A DNA stretch of 64,000 nucleotides from Calditrichota bacterium (GTDB taxonomy: Bacteria > Calditrichota > Calditrichia > Calditrichales > Calditrichaceae), in contig JAADIP010000092.1 in NCBI GenBank assembly GCA_013151275.1, forward strand, positions 1 to 64,000, written 5' to 3'. The notes beneath the pieces are model-generated. The model ran no database searches. It was given only the letters and a program-made list of their open reading frames with translations, and was not told where the DNA came from. A program made the position numbers and the translations under genes. This document shows, piece after piece, positions 62,935 to 64,000 of this stretch. How positions within the stretch are numbered: the stretch's first letter is position 1; every line of letters begins with the position of its first letter.

Positions 62935-64000
62935 ATGATTTTTAAAACAAAAAAATTATTGAAACACGGATTTATCAGCATGATCTCAAACAACCAGACA
63001 GGTTTATTGAAATTACTTTTAACTCTGTTGATTCTTTTTTGGGGATTTGAACTGCACGCCCAGGCTACCGGGTCTATCCGCGGAATAGTAACCGACAAAG
63101 AAACCGGAGAGCCGCTGGCGGGCGTGAATATCGTGGTAAAAGGAACCTATTACGGAGCTTCCACGGATCTCGACGGTTTTTACACAATCCCTAAAATCGA
63201 ACCCGGAGAATACACTATTGAAGTTTCGTATGTCAGTTACAAAATAATCCGCTTCACCGGCGCAAAAATCAAACCCGGGCAAACGCTGACCCTGAATTTT
63301 GAATTGGAGCCGTCCATTTTGGCGTTGGGTCAGGAAATCACCGTAATCGGTAAAAAACCTTTGATGGATATCGAACAGACCACTACTGCCAGAACCCTGT
63401 CCAAAGAAGAAATCCGCAACCGTATTGTGGAAACCGTAACCGACCTTGTGAGTCAGCAGGTCGGTGTGACCAAGCAGGATGACGCCATTTACATTCGCGG
63501 CGGTCGTTCGTACGAGTCTCAATATCTTGTGGAAGGTCTTTCGGTGCAGGATCCTTTGTCGGGAACCGGATTCGGTCTTCAGGTCAGCTCTCACGCCATC
63601 GAAGAAATCGAAGTTTTAACCGGCGGATACAAAGCGGAATACGGTCAGGCTACTTCCGGAGTGATCAGCGTTAAAACCAAATCGGGCGGCGACAAATACG
63701 AAGGATATTTTTCTTTCAAAACCGACAATCTGTTCGGAAATTACAGTTCTTCCGATTTCAGCTTTAACATGGATCATCTTGAGGTGAGTTTAAGCGGACC
63801 CGAACCTTTGACCAACAACCTGATATCGGGCATGGGATTATCTTTGCCCGGCAAGTTCTACTTCTTTTTTGATCTGCAATCCAAAATTTACGATGATTAC
63901 ACGCGCTCCACGGCAAAGCAGCTCCATTCGTCAATAGCCCCTACGCTTAACGGTCTTGTAAAACGCGATTTTTTTGCTCCCAGAGAAAACAATCTCTGGA
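62935..64000 (+). CDS. TonB-dependent outer-membrane receptor, N-terminal part
   Basis: The gene runs off the window end. Translation gives a signal peptide (LLKLLLTLLILFWGFELHAQ). A carboxypeptidase-regulatory-like domain follows (GSIRGIVTDKETGEPLAGVN; STDLDGFYTIPKIEPGEYTI), then the TonB plug (VTDLVSQQVGVTKQDDAIYI, RGGRSYESQYLVEG, EIEVLTGGYKAEYGQATSGV). About 355 residues are present; the barrel is only begun. ATG at 62935 or 62980 are both possible; the latter gives the more usual signal length. No obvious TonB box is seen between the regulatory domain and the plug. Confidence 0.92.
   Translation, partial: MIFKTKKLLKHGFISMISNNQTGLLKLLLTLLILFWGFELHAQATGSIRGIVTDKETGEPLAGVNIVVKGTYYGASTDLDGFYTIPKIEPGEYTIEVSYVSYKIIRFTGAKIKPGQTLTLNFELEPSILALGQEITVIGKKPLMDIEQTTTARTLSKEEIRNRIVETVTDLVSQQVGVTKQDDAIYIRGGRSYESQYLVEGLSVQDPLSGTGFGLQVSSHAIEEIEVLTGGYKAEYGQATSGVISVKTKSGGDKYEGYFSFKTDNLFGNYSSSDFSFNMDHLEVSLSGPEPLTNNLISGMGLSLPGKFYFFFDLQSKIYDDYTRSTAKQLHSSIAPTLNGLVKRDFFAPRENNLW

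Noticed and set aside
63019-63594. 191-codon minus-strand frame at the right end
   Set aside because: The opposite strand encodes a TonB-dependent receptor with signal peptide, regulatory domain and plug motifs, so this frame is a shadow.

Overview
The window is almost wholly a motility and taxis island, followed by a short stretch of secreted and outer-membrane proteins. Gram-negative flagellar genes occur with a carboxypeptidase-regulatory/plug TonB receptor and a protein ending in a type A (type IX secretion, Por-type) sorting domain. Together these point to a flagellated member of the Fibrobacterota-Chlorobiota-Bacteroidota group, most likely Calditrichota (Caldithrix-like). That placement is inference from gene content, since no rRNA or tRNA gene was seen.

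Region 1 (483-16834, minus strand) is the basal body/hook/motor operon, transcribed flgB-flgC-(small orphan)-fliE-fliF-fliG-fliH-fliI-fliJ-motE-fliK-flgD-flagellar operon protein-flgE, then a hairpin, then motA-motB-fliL-fliM-fliN-fliO. It ends in non-coding DNA, so the export-gate genes (fliPQR, flhAB) must lie elsewhere.

Region 2 (17364-20089) holds a CheD-HDOD fusion and an NtrC-type sigma54 activator. Region 3 (20258-39534, minus strand) is a large chemotaxis locus: cheA, cheW, two poly-HAMP receptors, cheR, cheB, cheD, two cheY, a CheX-type and a CheZ-type phosphatase, two DUF342/FapA-family proteins, a GAF protein with a degenerate GGDEF-like tail, a response regulator and a pseudo-receiver. 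A third CheC-like phosphatase motif sits in FliN.

Region 4 (39821-47244) has three large PAS-rich hybrid kinases; the third is translationally coupled to a FlgM-like gene. Region 5 (47241-53462, minus strand) is the filament locus: two FlgM-like paralogues, FlgN-like, FlaG, FliD, FliS and two core-only flagellins. Between the flagellins lies a decayed DUF4143 ATPase gene with a frame-shifting 22-bp duplication. Four sites (two flagellins, first FlgM-like gene, pseudo-receiver/FapA2 operon) share a sigma28-like motif TAAA-N15/16-CGAY, which suggests one late regulon.

Region 6 (53.6-56.8 kb) is a three-gene cassette (CelD/BcsL-type acetyltransferase, WbqC-like protein, nitroreductase) flanked by inverted composite repeats. 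Region 7 (56917-64000, plus strand) encodes two secreted proteins, a probable lipoprotein and the start of a TonB-dependent receptor.
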